Shown: positions 63,461 to 64,000 of the stretch, piece after piece | Layout: every line of letters begins with the position of its first letter | Numbering within the stretch: position 1 is the stretch's first letter | NCBI RefSeq assembly: GCF_021190955.1 | Contig: NZ_JAIOAO010000005.1 | Span: forward strand, 1-64,000 | Length of the DNA stretch: 64,000 bases | Direction of reading: 5' to 3' | DNA from: Parachryseolinea silvisoli | Lineage (GTDB): Bacteria > Bacteroidota > Bacteroidia > Cytophagales > Cyclobacteriaceae | The notes under the pieces: generated by a model | What the model was told of the DNA's origin: nothing | What the model saw: the letters and a program-made list of their open reading frames with translations, nothing else | The model's database searches: none | Made by a program: the position numbers and the translations under genes

Positions 63461-64000
63461 TTAGTTTCGCTTCATCAGGTCCATAAAACAATCTTCGATG
63501 GTTGCGTCCGTCGCTTGCACTATAGCCTCCGGTAAGCCTGCGTCGCGGAGATACGCTTGTAACACGCCTTCCCCCAGCGTAGTCGTACCCGCGGCATGAG
63601 CCCATTCGCCAAAAGCATAACTACTGACAACGTCCGGGTGACCGGCAAGCCTTTGTAGCAACGCCGGCATCGGCGCGCCGCCGACGGCGTAGAGCGGGTG
63701 CGGATAGCCCGCACGTAAACCCTGCGGTGTGTCGACCGACAGGATGTGCCCTTGTTGGATCAGGGCGATCCGGTCGCAACGGGCCGCTTCGTCCATATAG
63801 GGCGTCGACACCAGGATGGTAATTCCCTCCGATCGCAACCGTCCCAGCATATCCCAAAACTCCTTGCGCGATACCGGGTCGACCCCTGTCGTCGGCTCGT
63901 CCAGGAAAAGCACCGTGGGCCGGTGGATCAACGCGCAGCACAACGCGAGCTTCTGTTTCATCCCCCCCGACAGTTTACCGGCACGCCGGTCCTTAAAGGG
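63461..64000 (-). CDS. ABC exporter ATP-binding protein (C-terminal part, cut by window edge)
   Basis: The open frame runs to the window edge and lacks its start; 179 residues are visible. Canonical signature LSGGMKQKLALCCAL, Walker B VLFLDEPTTGVDP, H-loop variant STPYMDEAARCD (Pro-Tyr where His is usual). A C-terminal extension after about 85 visible residues ends in CFMDLMKRN. The N-terminal part with Walker A lies beyond the right edge; an HlyD/YbhG membrane-fusion gene may follow there. The missing H-loop His could lower ATPase activity, leaving one competent site in the dimer. Confidence 0.85.
   Translation of the reverse strand, partial: PFKDRRAGKLSGGMKQKLALCCALIHRPTVLFLDEPTTGVDPVSRKEFWDMLGRLRSEGITILVSTPYMDEAARCDRIALIQQGHILSVDTPQGLRAGYPHPLYAVGGAPMPALLQRLAGHPDVVSSYAFGEWAHAAGTTTLGEGVLQAYLRDAGLPEAIVQATDATIEDCFMDLMKRN

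Noticed and set aside
1-64000. CRISPR array, transposase or phage genes
   Set aside because: No regularly spaced direct repeats and no transposase, integrase or capsid-like protein were seen on either strand.

Overview
The window looks like chromosome of a member of the Bacteroidota, probably Cytophagales-like or Chitinophaga-like. The evidence is three SusC/SusD outer-membrane uptake pairs, FecR-type regulators with and without ECF sigma factors, type IX secretion (T9SS) C-terminal signals of both type A (Por-like) and type B (CHU_C), and TAnnTTTG-like promoter boxes. No rRNA, tRNA, CRISPR array or transposase was recognised. The taxonomic guess is inference from gene content only.

Layout. 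1-8.3 kb: a visibly AT-rich module with two tandem genes for small secreted cysteine-rich proteins (the first cut by the window edge), convergent to an M16 peptidase-SusD-SusC operon. 8.3-9.45 kb: no convincing gene, but inverted repeats. 9.5-19.5 kb: an SDR oxidoreductase and two giant secreted multidomain proteins, one with DUF7948/SBBP/PKD/CHU_C features and one an M4 metallopeptidase. 19.9-25.4 kb: a FecR-like protein without a cytoplasmic domain, a PfkB kinase, a methyltransferase and two FecR proteins without sigma factors. 26.2-37.5 kb: a cluster of five small secreted Cys proteins with a MauE/DoxX-type redox membrane protein and an unknown membrane-anchored protein, convergent to a TlpA thioredoxin-SusD-SusC-FecR operon. 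37.9-40.5 kb: small hypotheticals and an Fsr-like MFS exporter. 40.6-47.6 kb: a classical sigma-FecR-SusC-SusD locus. 47.8-51.7 kb: a cysteine desulfurase and a secreted metzincin. 52.4-59.5 kb: a sigma-FecR-TonB receptor-lipoprotein-phytase locus. 59.5-64 kb: an MBL hydrolase and a YbhFSR-type ABC exporter cut by the right edge.

The most interesting signal is that the window holds two related loci with the same architecture. Small exported proteins with a C-x(6-10)-C-x(7-8)-C-x(19-24)-C pattern lie convergent to a SusC/SusD pair of one recognisable subfamily. One locus adds an M16 peptidase, the other a TlpA thioredoxin and a MauE-like protein. Three non-coding stretches in the second cluster share a roughly 60-bp element that carries a promoter-like core. 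Together they could form a peptide export, oxidation and uptake or sensing system. That function is inference; the gene arrangement and cysteine pattern are directly visible.
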